DNA of 64,000 bases, taken from positions 2,279,025-2,343,024 of the forward strand of contig FJOG01000004.1 in assembly GCA_900073065.1 (NCBI GenBank), read 5' to 3'. This document shows positions 46,874 through 58,426 of the stretch, one piece after another. Source of the DNA: Phialocephala subalpina. Taxonomy: Eukaryota > Ascomycota > Leotiomycetes > Helotiales > Mollisiaceae. Positions within the stretch are counted from its first letter, which is position 1. Every line of letters begins with the position of its first letter. The notes under the pieces are model-generated. The model ran no database searches, was not told where the DNA came from, and saw only the letters and a program-made list of their open reading frames with translations. The position numbers and the translations under genes were made by a program.

Positions 46874-48296
46874 ATGGCGAATGTCACGACGATCGCGGGG
46901 CATGTTCCCAATTATGTGAATCCAGTGACGAGGCAGCCTGTGCTGCTGGGGATCAACATCAGCTTTACTCTGGCAGCGTTGATCTGCGTTGGATTGAGGG
47001 TCTACACGAGAAAGTTCTTGAGGAATGTTGCTGGTGTTGAAGATTTGATTATCATGGCCGCCATGGTGAGCATAGTTGTGGGGAAAGTCCGGTCCAGATT
47101 CTGACATTTTGAAGCTGTTCGCCGTCACTGCGACGATTTGCACTTGTCTAGGATGTATGCTCTGCTCTTGCACATATTCTTTGCAATCTAGCTGACTTTT
47201 GGCAGGCAAACTTGGCGGCACTGGTCTGCATTATTGGGACATCCCTCCCACGGTCAACAAGCGACTCAACCAACAGGTTCGCACCTCTTCAAAATGTTCC
47301 GCCATATGGCCTCTGACATTTTTCAGCTGTCATACGTCAACCAATTCTTATACCAGATCATCCTCCAACTCACGAAGATATCGATTCTGCTCTTCTACAT
47401 CTCCCTCAGCAACGCTCAATATCTTCGCAAATGGTCCTGGGGCATGATCGGATTATCCGCGACTTTCTGCCTCGCATGCACCATCGTTGAGATCTTCCAA
47501 TGCAGCCCAGTACAGAAGTCGATTTACGGGGCATCAGTGGCAGGAGTCTGTATTCAGCAACCGGAGTTCTTCAAGGCGACCGGGTTCATTAATCTCTTCA
47601 TGGACCTTGTGGTACTTGTTCTTCCTCTTCCGCTGCTTTGGAGTCTGCAAGCACCGTTGAGGCAGAGGATCGCTCTTTGTTTGATTTTCTGTGTTGGGAT
47701 CTTGTGAGTCTTGCCTTCGTCTTGAAGCTGAGAGAGGCATGCTAAAGAGATAGTGTCTGCGTTTGTTCTATCATTCGTCTGAAGATTTGGTACCAAGTTT
47801 CTGGGGATGGGAATCGAAATAATCCCGATTCATCTTGTAAGTCTGCCTGACGTTCTGCCATCTTCATCGTACTAATCAAATGCACGCCACAGGGACAAGA
47901 GTAGACATAACAGACTGGAGCGCAATCGAGTACTGCACCGGCCTAATCTGCGCCTCCCTCCCCCACCTCAAACCTCTCTTCGCAAAGATCATGCCAGGCT
48001 TCCTCTCCACCGCGAGAGAAACACGCAGTCACGAACTCTATGGATACAACAAGTCAGGCCTAGGCAGTAAAAGGCATCGTATTCCAATAGGGAGTACAGA
48101 GGCTGCAGATACTTTCTATAGGAAACATAAGACACATAGTAGTACGGTGACTGAAGGAGCTGGACAGTCGGATTCGGAATCGACGGATCAGATTGTGCAA
48201 GATGAGCAGGGAGTCGGTGTTCCTGGGGATAAGGAGAATTGGCATATATTGAAGACGGCCAGGGTTGATGTTAAGGGCGCGGACTATCATGCATGA
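46874..48296 (+). CDS. Rhodopsin-like (SAT4-type) seven-helix integral membrane protein
   Basis: Six exons are inferred: 46874-47065, 47115-47154, 47206-47276, 47327-47703, 47754-47836 and 47893-48296. They give 388 residues with every junction in phase. Family landmarks appear across junctions: INISFTLAALICVGLRVYTR, VEDLIIMAAM, CKLGGTGLHYWDI, LTKISILLFYISL, EIFQCSPV, FINLFMDLVVLVLPLPLLW, WTRVDITDWSAIEYCTGLIC and LPHLKPLF. These fit the large fungal family carrying the Rhodopsin_dom/SAT4 domain. Its members are plasma-membrane proteins of unknown or receptor-like role, some related to PTH11. The N terminus is short and extracellular. A hydrophilic tail of about 110 residues should be cytosolic. 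The donor of intron 3 (GTTCGC) is weak, so that junction is less sure. Confidence 0.88.
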
Positions 48297-49143
48297 GTAT
48301 AACGATTGATTTACTTTGTGTACAAATACTAGGGTATCAACGGACTTTGGGGATGCATTTGGGAGCGCCTGCCTCGAGGCCTCGTTCAGAATTGATATCT
48401 CTGAAAAAATTTCAAGTTTTCGACTCCTCCTCCCTTCATATACAACTTGAGCATCGCTCCTACCTATCGAGCGCTCAGAAGGGTTTCGGTTCCTTCGGCG
48501 ATTATCAAATCGCAGAAAAACCTCGAACCTCGCTATGAAAGACATGCCCCTTTCGGCATCGCTTCCTCACCTCGCTTCCCCAGCTTCACGCCACTTCACG
48601 TCAAAAGTTCATCCGGAAGCCGGCTCCTTGTCCATCATGCACGCCAACAAGGTACCAGGGACCAGGAACGATGCACGATGCACGATCCTTGATCGGCTCG
48701 CGCCCCTCCCATCTCGCGTTGTGGCTATCAGATTGACTTCTCCGTTTACGACAAGCGCTCCATTCAGGATTCGTGGATATACCTCCGGGGGGGATTCTGA
48801 TGAAGAGATAGAGCTTGCATGGGTTAGGGAGCAGACGGGAAAGAATCATGGATCAGGATCCGTGCTTCCGGGAATATGCCAGGTTGATGAACAAGCCCGC
48901 TTGCCCGAAAGGAAGTGGAAGGATCAGGACATCAAAATTAACCGTTGCAGCGTGCACGTGTGGGGACTTGTTTGTGGATCTTGGATGGCGAAGTGGACGG
49001 GCGGGAGCGGAGGACGGGTATCATTGTCATTGATGGGGTCATTTGTGTATATAGTTGGGTGAGTTGCTTGTTTACTTGAAGCGGTATTTCTCTGTCGGAG
49101 AAATCTCGAGGTTTGGATTGGGTCAAGGGAAGAAATTGTGAAG
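48297..49143. other. Spacer with an unsupported open frame
   Basis: An open frame of 175 codons runs 48535-49062 on the plus strand. It is rich in Ser, Arg and Gly and shows no family features. I do not treat it as a gene. The region is the promoter of the esterase gene. Confidence 0.4.
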
Positions 49144-50833
49144 ATGGTTATGAACCGGGGTTCGGGAACTGGCCTCCTCCAGAAAGTTGCGAGTTTGCTG
49201 ATTTTGGGCCTGGCGACTGTGGCCGCGACGAACGTTTCGCTGCCGGTTGTTGATGTGGGATATGCGATTCATCAAGCACATCTCTCCGTCGTAAGTTTGC
49301 TTTCCAAATTTCGAATTCTCGGATGTCTGGCTAACACCCACGAAGTCAAATCAAAGCAACGTCTACTACAACTTCAGCAACATCCGCTACGCAGCCCCTC
49401 CCCTCGGCAACCTTCGATTCGCAGCCACCGAAGCCCCTCTCAACAACCACAGCGCCGGCATCCAAGATGGCTCATACGGCAACATCTGTCCCCAATCTTT
49501 CGCAAACTGGCAGATTGGCGCCCTATCGTTGAATCCTGGAGCAAGTAACGAGAATGAGGATTGTTTGTTCTTGGATGTGGTGGTCCCGCAGTATGTTTTC
49601 GATAGTAAAGCGAAGAAAGCTGCGTCGCCGGTCATTGTTTGGTTTTATGGAGGCGGTTTTACGTTGGGGAGCAAGTACAGTGCGGGGAACCCGACGGGAT
49701 TGTTGGATCAGAGTTTAGATACAGAGTCGAAGGGGCAGATTTGGGTTGGATTCAATTACAGGCTTGGGGCAATGGGTTGGTTAAATGGTCCTGATTTCGC
49801 CGCGGCAGGCGGAACACCAAACGCTGGTCTGTACGATCAGGATATGGCCTTGCAATGGGTTCAGAACTACATCCATTTGTTCGGCGGGGACCCTAATCAA
49901 GTTACCGTGATGGGCGAATCTGCAGGTGGAGGAAGCATTCTTCATCACATCACCGCATATGGAGGAAACGGTGTAACACCCCTCTTCCAACAAGCAGTTC
50001 TTCAAAGTCCGGCCTTCATCCCCACTTCCCTGAAGAACACAACAAACACCGCATTCGCGAATTTTCTCGCCTTTGCCAACGTCAGCACATTGGAAGAAGC
50101 TCGACAACTCGACACCGTCACCCTTCAAAACGCAAACAAGAAAACCCAAGCCCTCGCCTTCTACGGCACATTCAGTTTCGGGCCTGCCCCAGACGGAAAC
50201 TACGTCCCCGATCTCCCAGGTAAACTCCTCCTCGAAGGTAGATACGCAAAGAATATCGACATAATTGCCGCGCATAACACCAACGAAGCAGGACACTACA
50301 CTCCTCCCACTGCTACCTCGTCCGATAACTTCACTACATACATGAAGCTCTATTTCCCCGCGATCTCGACCGCAAATCTCGAGTACCTTACAACCGAGCT
50401 CTTTCCTCCCGTCTACGATGGCTCACAACCATACACGACACCTTTCGAGCGTCTCGACATCGCAATCTCAGACTTCACATTCACATGCTCAACCCGCTGG
50501 CTCGCCACCGCCTACCAAAACAAAACACACAACTACATCTTCTCCGTCTCCCCCGGCAACCATACCCAAGATGTCCCCTACACATTCTACAACGGCCCCA
50601 TCTCAACTGTTAAGAATGATACCCTAGCAATCGCCATGCAACGGTATTTTACCATGTTTGTGGAGAATGGGAGTCCGAATCGGCAAGGATTGGATCATTG
50701 GGTTGAGTTTGGGGGGAGTGGGAAGGTGATGAATTTCAACCAGACTTTCACAAATACGAGGGTTGATGTTGAGACGGTGAATAGCAGGTGTGGGTGGTGG
50801 CAGAAGGCGCTTTATGGGGATGATTGGGCTTAG
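49144..50833 (+). CDS. Secreted type-B carboxylesterase/lipase
   Basis: Two exons (49144-49290 and 49346-50833, intron GTAAGT...CACGAAG with GGCTAAC branch) give 544 residues. A signal peptide follows a basic start (LLQKVASLLILGLATVAAT). The alpha/beta-hydrolase landmarks of the cholinesterase-like family are NIRYAAPPLGNLRF, NEDCLFLDVVVPQ, the oxyanion loop VIVWFYGGGFTLGS, GFNYRLGAMGW and the nucleophile elbow VMGESAGGGSILHH with Ser near 241. HNTNEAGHYTPP probably carries the acidic residue and GNHTQDVPYTF the His near 454. It should hydrolyse ester bonds of small extracellular esters or lipids; the substrate cannot be read from sequence. Several N-glycosylation sites (for example NVS, NTT, NFT) fit secretion. 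Confidence 0.93.
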
Positions 50834-51244
50834 TTGAAGGGGAGAGGGGGAGAAGTGGGGGTTTGGATTCTTCGATATATTTGAATGTATAATGTTTGAA
50901 ACTCGTATTGCGAGTGCAATGAGAGTGTTGAGATGTGCTTGCTTCGTGCCTTCCAACTTGGGCATTTGGACCGAGCTGACCTGCTCAAGCGGCACAGGAG
51001 ATACCTGGGTGTATCCCAACTCTCAATGTTGGATTTAGATGTCCACACCTGTCCTTTGTTCTCTGCTTCTGCCTCAGCTATGTATCGCATTTAATATTTT
51101 TCCAGCTTGGAAGTTTCTCCTGCCAGCCATTATCCTTTTCAATCTCATCCACGTTCTCCAGGCCACCATTCCCATCCTTCGCTCCTCGATGCTTTCGACA
51201 TCTTCAAGTATGCCTCAGTCTTGGGAAGCTCTTCCCCATTTTCA
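50834..51244. other. 3' flank of the esterase gene
   Basis: This is a short convergent spacer against the pseudogene on the other strand. No feature is recognised. Confidence 0.45.
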
Positions 51245-53175
51245 TCATATCGGTAACGTGCTGGTCTGAGAAACTTCTCCTGTACTGATTCTTAGTTCAC
51301 GGTAGGATGGCTCCTCCTCCATTCTTTGGATTGGTTTTTCTAGCCACAGTCGCCCCTTATACTCATCGGTGATGGTGGTAGCAATAGTAGTCCCGCCCCA
51401 TGAGGTTTCGTAGATACCTTGCCCGAATCGTATGATTTGTGGGAGATGGCGGAAGGGATGCGTTGCACGCATGTTGCGGGGTGGACTGGCTAAGTGGAGT
51501 GGAGATTTTTGTTGCGCTTGCTGAGTCGGAGAGCACTGCATCGAGTTGGAAGTCGAGAACGATGCTAAATCGTTTGTGAAAGAGAACGGAATCAGATGGT
51601 GGAGATCAAGCAGGAGTTCCTCGGCCTGGAGGAAACGCTGGTTCCGTTGGCTCGACCCAGACATACTCCTTGGTATAGACGTTCTCCCGGAAAAGCATGT
51701 GATAGTAGTTATCCCATTTCTCTGTCCAGCCTTGGGGCGTGCTGGTCGTACCGCATGAGGTTTCATGGAAGTTCGGCTCATTCGCATGCATTTCAGGCCG
51801 ATAGGGCGGTATAGGTACTTCAGTCAAGGGGATTGCGTGTAAGATGTCAGTCGATCTTGCACGTTCATCGCTCACTTCGTCGCTGCTTTGAAATCCTGGC
51901 ATGCCGAATTTGCTTCTTCTAAACTCACTGGTGATAACCTTAAGGGAAAGAATAATTTCCGACATCCTCGACAACGTTCTTGTCCCTCGCATGGAGTGCA
52001 TCATATCTTTGACGGGCCGGTACGTATTTATCTCGATTCGATGAGTTTGATTGCGGGGGTACATCGCGGTCATCGACTTGACCTTGGCCTTGATCGTCAA
52101 GATTGTATTTCGGCACACCGAACTTACCTCTCCTGAATACATCAGCAATGGGGAAGGAGTCGGTGCTTTTGGATCCCTGATCTGAGTCCAGTACTGGGCC
52201 TAACGACATTGTTTCCTCTCGATGCTTCGCCAGCCCGCGTGGCCACCTAGCAGGTATCTTACTCCTAGGATCTCGCGTTGCCACTAATATGGGCGACCAA
52301 TAAGGATCGTGGATGTCGAAAATCTTTGGTGGGGTGTCTTCTTCAGCGGGGTTAGGTTCCGGAAAGCGCGAGACAGATAGGATGGACATTCGATCTGCAT
52401 CTTCTGACGGTCCTTTTCCACTGACATACAAATCGACACGAGCGTTGCGGGCTCTTGGAGAATTATAAGTTCTTCCGTAAACTCGCCCAGACAGCAACTC
52501 GGGCTCGAAGTCAAATTTGATGTGGACGGGCTCCCCTGCAACACTACCGATACTCAGCCGGTTATTAGGATGTTTAATCGAGCGCGAATCGCTGGAGTCA
52601 TCAACAACCGTCCAAGCCGTTTCGTCGCTCTCCCTGAGCACCTCGGTTTCTCTTACGAGCAGCTCTGTCCGTTGCGAAGTCGATGGTCTATGACATTAGC
52701 GAACTGTTCCTTCCAAGTGGGGAAATTAAACCTACAAATTTATCACTTGCAGCAACAGTGTCATAGCAGCAACTTGGCCTCGAATGCGATCCTAGTGTCT
52801 CGCGAAGCTTCCCTCATTCCATACAACCTTGTTCCTCCTAAAGAAGCCAGGATTCTGAGGCTGAGTGATAAAGTCCTCCAAATCATCCTCCAAAGCCGTC
52901 AACATCATCGTTCCAAATAACACAGAGCACATCAAGCGATCAAGGAGTAGCTGTTGCCCCTCATCTGATCGAGTAGGTTGCTGTCTTGCCCATGCTTCCA
53001 TGCCGGCCCATGCTGCTTGGATGGTCTCGCATTCTGAAGCTAGGGACTGGATCGTCAATTCGGCATACTTAAGACGTTGGGATAGAGTGTAGAGGGTGTT
53101 GGCGACTGTTTCGAATTTGAGGGCGTGGCCGAGGCTCCCGTTGATGATTGCGAGGATTGTGGCGGGATCGGCCAT
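51245..53175 (-). pseudogene. STAND-N-terminal-like protein, tandem copy 1 (nonsense and frameshift)
   Basis: Exon 1 (53175-52736) encodes MADPATILAIINGSLGHALK, a helical N terminus like that of fungal STAND/NLR proteins. A TAG at 52792-52794 stands where copy 2 has the Gln of SFARHQDRIRGQ, a CAG- or CAA-to-TAG change. After an intron (GTAGGT...GTCATAG) exon 2 (from 52687) continues TELLVRETEVLRESDETAWT, DFEPELLSGRVYGR and FRRGKFGVP. The frame breaks near 51950-51960, resumes with FRRSKFGMPGFQSSDE, and breaks again into a C-terminal stretch with YETSWGGTT, ending at 51245. HETSCGTT and YETSWGGTT look like repeated C-terminal motifs. No NACHT or NB-ARC domain is present, so this is a stand-alone signalling-type domain with a long disordered tail. 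Confidence 0.72.
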
Positions 53176-53637
53176 GTCGGACGTCTGACTTATGCTAAGG
53201 CAATTGCTGGACCGAGAACTTTGTCTTGAGCTTGCATAGCGTCTGGCAAGGTTGTCGAAGTGATGGACTCCATGTGATGATGTCGTCGATGCTGGATGTC
53301 GAGAAAATTGAGGTTGCGGTCACGGCAGAGCCTTGCATGAGGGTGGCTTGAGACAATGCTATTCTTAGCACACTTTGCCCCCAAGGCCGCGACCTCCCCA
53401 GCCTGGCTTTGATTTCAACCTCGTCTTAGAAGTTTAGAAGGCCAAGTGGCCTCAGTTGAAGTCCAAAGTCGCGCGGAAGGACTCCTCAAGTATTCAGATT
53501 TTTGAAAGTTATCATTCATCATGAATCGAGTTCAGTGAGATGGGAATGGCTATTCGTCCCCGCAGATACCTCTTTCGGAACTTACTATTCAAGACTATGA
53601 ACTCCTCAAAATTCTTTCCGTTATACTCCCTGATATG
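53176..53637. other. Spacer upstream of tandem copy 1
   Basis: This is promoter-side sequence of copy 1. No feature is recognised. Confidence 0.4.
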
Positions 53638-53937
53638 TTACCGTATCTCGTGCCTGGGTGAGCTGTCAATCTTTGACTCGTCGAATAACGAGTCCGGCTC
53701 GGCAATGAATGACTCCAATGCGTCTTCGAAGTTGTCTGACTCTGCTATGTCATTCCCAGACTTATTGGCTTCGTCATAAAACTCAAAGAGCTGATGTCCG
53801 TCTTTCGTTCCCATGGGAGTGAGGACTTCGCGTCCTTCGTCGGTCGGCTCTGGAACATCTTCTATATCGTAAATTAAGGTAGCAGTCTCAGTCTTTCCTC
53901 CTTTATCAAGCGTCAAGATAGAAGATGTCTTCTTCAT
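53638..53937 (-). CDS. Short acidic open frame downstream of tandem copy 2
   Basis: These 99 codons start MKKTSSILTLDKGGKTETAT and are rich in Asp and Glu (ESDNFEDALESFIAEPDSLF). The frame could be a separate small gene or a former 3' exon of copy 2, whose frame ends 120 bp away inside a 10-bp tandem repeat. Neither is proved. Confidence 0.25.
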   Translation of the reverse strand: MKKTSSILTLDKGGKTETATLIYDIEDVPEPTDEGREVLTPMGTKDGHQLFEFYDEANKSGNDIAESDNFEDALESFIAEPDSLFDESKIDSSPRHEIR

Positions 53938-54039
53938 CTTTCGTTTCCGTGGAAATAGCAGTCAGAGTGCTCCGTATATCACGCTCCAGGGGTTCATCCT
54001 TGGAACCTTCAATGGGTATTAAGGTCGATATCCCTCTCC

Positions 54040-54069
54040 GGCCTCCTCAGGCCTCCTCAGGCCTCCTCC
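54040..54069 (+). repeat. Three-unit 10-bp tandem repeat at a stop codon
   Basis: Units GGCCTCCTCA, GGCCTCCTCA and GGCCTCCTCC lie head to tail. On the minus strand each of the first two units supplies a TGA in one frame, and the one after ...LTAEEA ends tandem copy 2. The unit length is not a multiple of three, so changes in copy number would alter the C terminus. Confidence 0.85.
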
Positions 54070-55626
54070 GCAGTCAGAGCGAAGAGAGATGTAGCAATTC
54101 TTGAACCGAAGCCCAGACGGCTGAAGCCGAAGACTGGCAAATCTTCCTGCAACGTTGGAATCGGATACTCTTGCCCGGAGGCTTCGCTACTGGTATCGGA
54201 ATCCGACTCCTGCTCGAGAGAATTTGTACCGGGGTTCCGATCCTTAGGACTGAGACCGTTCATGTCCACCGATACCTCGATTGTACCAAGTTCGCTCGGA
54301 CTTGACTGTGCTCGCCGCAACATTTTTGAGGATGGTGAGGTTGATGCATTGGCTTGGGTTGAAGGGGAGTACCGGTAAACTGTCTTTTCAGCCCGATCAG
54401 AAGTCGCGGCGCCCCTGGCAAACGTTGAGCCATCCATGTCAGATGCCTTTACAATCTCCATTCCCTCTTGGCGACTCCGCTGATCATCCTCGACGAGAGA
54501 GTTACCTCGCGTTTGATCACTGTCACTTGCATCTTGACCCTCATTCCCACTCGCTTCGATCCCTTCCTGGCGTTCTAGCAGTGCATTGCCATCTTTGAGA
54601 TCAGGGGCGTCGTGGCTTTTCGGTCGGAACGAGGTTCTATAATCGGATGCTTGTCTCGCCGTAGACAATATGGGGTATTCATCCTTGTCGATATTTGGCG
54701 TTGTTAACAGTGGCGGGTGGTGTTCACGCCTGCGGGTGCTTAGGAGCCGCGAATAATCATCTGGGATGACTTCTCTGCGCGAGGACCTGGACACCGAGAA
54801 GATTGAAGCTTTATCGCTGTTTTCATCTTCCCCCATTGTGTTCACGAACAGTTCGGCCCTGATATTCCGGATGCCCTCCTTCCCTCTTCTTTTCTGCAAT
54901 TTCCCAGCAAGATACTTGTAACTCCTTCCATATACTCTTCCGGCCAGCAATTCCGGCTCGAAATCATACCTCACATATGCAGTGTCGGAACTCTCCATGC
55001 TTGTTCGGCTGTCGGGAAGGCGGCTAGAGAAAGAAGCACTTGAGTCAACGATCGTCCATGCTGTCTCGTCACTTCTCTTAAGTAGCTCACTCTCACGGAT
55101 GAGCACGTTCATTCCCTCAGTCATGGTCGGCCTTGCATGTCAGTAGTCATTCTCTCCGCAATGGGTGGACGCACAAATTGATGACTTGTAGTAACAAGGT
55201 CATTGCCGCCACTTGACCTCGGATTCGGTCTTGATGTCTAGCAAATGATACCTCATTCCAGACGGCTCCCTTCCTCGTAAATAGGCCTTGGCCTTGCCGT
55301 TCAGACAAGAAAGGCATCAATTCATCGTCAAGGGCGTCGAACACCATAGTCCCAAATAGAAGAGACTGCCGCAATCTATTCAACAGTGGCTCTTGGTCAA
55401 CATTTTGAATTGATTGCTTCCGGGCCCAGCTCTCCACGGCATCCCAAGCTGATTGGACAGTCTGGCATTCCGACGCGATCGAATGAATAGCCAATTCCGC
55501 TGACTTGAAGCGTTGAGCTACGAGATGCAAGGTTTTGATCACAGAGGCGATTTTCAGGGCAAGGCTCGCGCTGCCGTTGATAATGTCGACTGGTGAGGCT
55601 GAGGCGGGGGACGCGGGGTCGGCCAT
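54057..55626 (-). CDS. STAND-N-terminal-like protein with disordered tail, tandem copy 2 (intact)
   Basis: Exons 55626-55175 and 55131-54057 (intron GTGCGT...ATGCAAG with CTACTGACAT branch) give 508 residues. Residues 1-150 are predicted helical: INGSASLALKIASVIKTLHL, AQRFKSAELAIHSIASECQT, SAWDAVESWARKQ, LLNRLRQSLLFGTMVFDALD and WNEVSFARHQDRIRGQ. These resemble the N-terminal domain of fungal STAND receptors. The junction gives LLQVINLPTMTEGMNVLIRE, then KRSDETAWTIVDSS and RYDFEPELLAGRVYGRSYK. A long Ser/Arg/Glu-rich tail follows, likely disordered. There is no ATPase or repeat domain. It lies beside a pseudogene copy and a relic, so it is the sole survivor of a tandem array. A role in incompatibility or cell-death signalling is inference from the N-terminal domain only. 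Confidence 0.78.
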
Positions 55627-56559
55627 TTCATGGCATGCATGGTTCGCGATACACGATGGATCGTGCATGGAAGACTCAGACGGCACCCATGTGCGTGCTG
55701 TGCGTAGATGTCTGCAGGAGAGTTGGTTTCATTTTGGGAGTGAGGCTGGGAAGATGAAATAGTGAGGTTGTTGAAGATACGGCCAGGATCCTTGGCAAGC
55801 CACCACAATCACGTGGGATTCTAGGCCCCTCGACTGACGATGAAGGTGGGCATCATAACCTGAATTGGATCCCCGAGCTATTGAGATTGCTTTGATTAAG
55901 AAGAACTGATTGTACGTCTGTTTTCTTCCTCACACCTTCTCATTATCAGAAAGATCTACCACGTGACCGAGATCTTGACCACCTTAAATCGGGTTATGAG
56001 GCTTTAAATACAGGAATTATAAATAAATTTTGTTGCATGTCGCGTTTTGAAGCATTGCAAATAAGTAGTTGATAATTAGTTACTAACTGAGTACGGATTT
56101 GATATGATTCTCCGATGATGTGTAAACGTCTCATGTCATTCTGCGATCAGCGCTCAGATAGCCCAAGAAGGATGGACGCAACTTGATGCAAATCATGTGG
56201 AAATGGACAAACCTTTAGTTCTTTACTTTCCCTTTTCTCATTTGCTCAGCGCGCAGCACCCGATCTGGACCTCTGGAGACGAATTCGAGCTAGGAAACTC
56301 TAATTAAGTTAGGTGTCTCGTCCTGGTACGAAGTATTGATCCCCGGGCGATGTGAATGAAATTCTGTTGCACTTCGACCTTGTGAACTATTATCTCGTAG
56401 GAGCTCATGATCAGTAATGCGATTTTCTGGCTCGTCAATCCCCTCTTCGCTTGCAGGCAGTTTCGTTCGCTCAGTCACAACTTGTCTACCGAATCATCAC
56501 CATACCATTGCTCAAGTACAAAGCCAACATACAAATTGACGACGTGTACGTAGTAGGTG
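55627..56559. other. Spacer between tandem copy 2 and the relic
   Basis: A minus-strand frame of 62 codons (56290-56478) lies at the position expected for the second exon of the relic. Its residues (TERTKLPASEEGIDEP) align only weakly with the family, so I do not join it. The word TTAGGTGTCTCGTCCT also occurs near 7747. Confidence 0.4.
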
Positions 56560-56842
56560 TGTCCTGATAATAATCTGTCCACGGATTCTATCTTTATGCT
56601 TGGCAAACTTTGTTTCGTCCCAGGCCTATGCACGTGGTCTCCGAATAGGGTTCAAGTTTGCATCAAACAATTTATTCATGCTCGTGAGCAAAGGATCCAG
56701 GTCTTGCTCCAATGCTTTTGAACTGCTGTCGCGAAAAGGAGGGGCCTGTTCAATCTCTCCAGCAGTGGCTGGTTCTGCACGAGATCAGGCTGCCAAGACT
56801 GAATCCAGGGCTCGATGGCGATTTATGCTGCCTGAATAGCTT
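56560..56842 (-). pseudogene. Relic of a third STAND-N-terminal-like copy
   Basis: Read on the minus strand, this stretch gives EAIQAA, a stop, then IAIEPWIQSWQPDLVQNQPL and LERLNRPLLFATAVQ. These align with ECQTVQSAWDAVESWARKQS and LLNRLRQSLLFGTMV of copy 2. After a frameshift KALEQDLDPLLT and, past another stop, AWDETKFAKHKDRIRGQ align with VWNEVSFARHQDRIRGQ. Order and spacing match the first exon of the family. It is badly decayed, with at least two stops and one frameshift. Confidence 0.75.
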
Positions 56843-58426
56843 CAACTCAGAAGACCTAGGAGTGAGAATTCTAAGCCTGAATTGCTCTGAGCAAAGCCGG
56901 CAAGGTTACTATTGACGGTCGGGACGTGTTCGTGCATAGCTTTCTGGATTTATCTCATGGAATTCCAATGCCGTGTTGCTGGTAGCGAATGGCACCACAC
57001 CTTCTAGGCCGAGGCAAGGACTAGGTCCCTGACAACGTGGCGTGAGGTGAGCTTGGGCTACCCCTCGAAGCCCTCTAGCGATCATGCTCGCATGCTTGCA
57101 CTTCCAAGGGGTTTGCAGAAGTCCCTCTCCGCCCCACACAAGTCATTGGCAAAGAAAAGCGAACTAGTATAATTGACTGAGGTTGAAACCAAAAAATATT
57201 GTCACTTGACTTGATTAATGAGGGTCTGCCATTGTTCACTCTCGTATTGAATTCTTGTAATGAATAATTGACAGCCAAGGATTCGAAACGATCCAAAGGT
57301 GTGGGCCTTGCCTCAGGTTGCCAGAGTCGTAGCGAAAGGATCTGCGCTTTCATTGGACATCTCCATGTGTTCATGGTTCAGTGATCACGGCTGCAGGGGT
57401 GCTTTTTTTATTTTTATTTTTTAAAAGTTTTTCGCCAACGCGAATAACTTTTCGAATTGAGCGGTATATAAACTCACAGCAATGCAAGTCCAACGGCCCG
57501 CACCGAGCTTGCCCTGACTGCAAGCCAACTTGACTCGCAATTATGGACTCTCGAAAATATCAACGATCAATTCAATCAGTTTGTTGAGAATTCGGGCACT
57601 AGCCACACCTACGACACAACTCAGGGGTTGATAGCTTCAGCCACATTTTGACTTGGAGTGACGACGGAGAGCAGACGGACTGAGAACGAGGAAAAGAATA
57701 ACAAATACCACAGCGACTGTCTGTGCTTTCCAGACGAGAGTGTTTTCAACTGGAGTTGTCGTGAGTTTGTACCCTTTTTCCCCCGCCGTCATTGTTCGTA
57801 TTCTGCAAGTTGTTTCACATTCCCAAAAAAGTTCCGCAAGCTGCCTTGTGCCAGCAGTGCGCTTCATTGGAGACGAAGCAAAGCTAACGAGGTTCAGCCC
57901 ACCAGATCCCCCATTCATCCCATCCAGCTACCCAGGCAATACAGCGCGTCTATACCTCGAACAGATTCACGCCCCCGCGCCCTTGCCCTAGCGTGGATCC
58001 CTGCTCTGCCCCTCCACGGATCGACACCGAGTGGTTCGTCCTGTCTGCTGGTAGGTTTTGTGATGAAGGAAAAGACCCCGCCCAACAGAAAGCAGTGGTA
58101 TTCTCTGATCTGGTCCTCGATAGGCCGATGGAGAAGGGCAATATGATCGTATTCCCCGCATGCAGTGCGCAGTGGCCTGCCAGACTGCAGAGAAATGTCC
58201 CATTGCGCAACGACTCCTTGGGACGATTGCCAGCGCAGACAGAAGCATGGTTTGGGATGACATGAGTATGCGAGAATGATCTCCAGGGTATGCTCTCCAC
58301 CGCCGATTCTCGAATCACTGTGTCCCGCGCATCCAACTCGCCGTTGAAAAATGGCGTGGGTTTCGTGGTCTCCGCTTTCTTTTTGTACCAACTGTCGTCC
58401 CATTTCCTCATTTCTCTTGTTCTCGT
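56843..58426. other. Spacer, nothing firmly recognised
   Basis: There are competing open frames on both strands between 57637 and 58757. A minus-strand frame with one hydrophobic segment (AQTVAVVFVILFLVL, about 57660-57720) is the only notable feature. No start, splice pattern or family supports a gene. Confidence 0.4.

Noticed and set aside
48535..49062. 175-codon plus-strand frame before the esterase gene
   Set aside because: No conserved motifs; composition resembles non-coding GC-rich spacer; it lies in the likely promoter.
7747..56335. 16-base word TTAGGTGTCTCGTCCT shared near 7747 and 56313
   Set aside because: Flanking sequence does not align on either side, so it is probably coincidence rather than a dispersed element.
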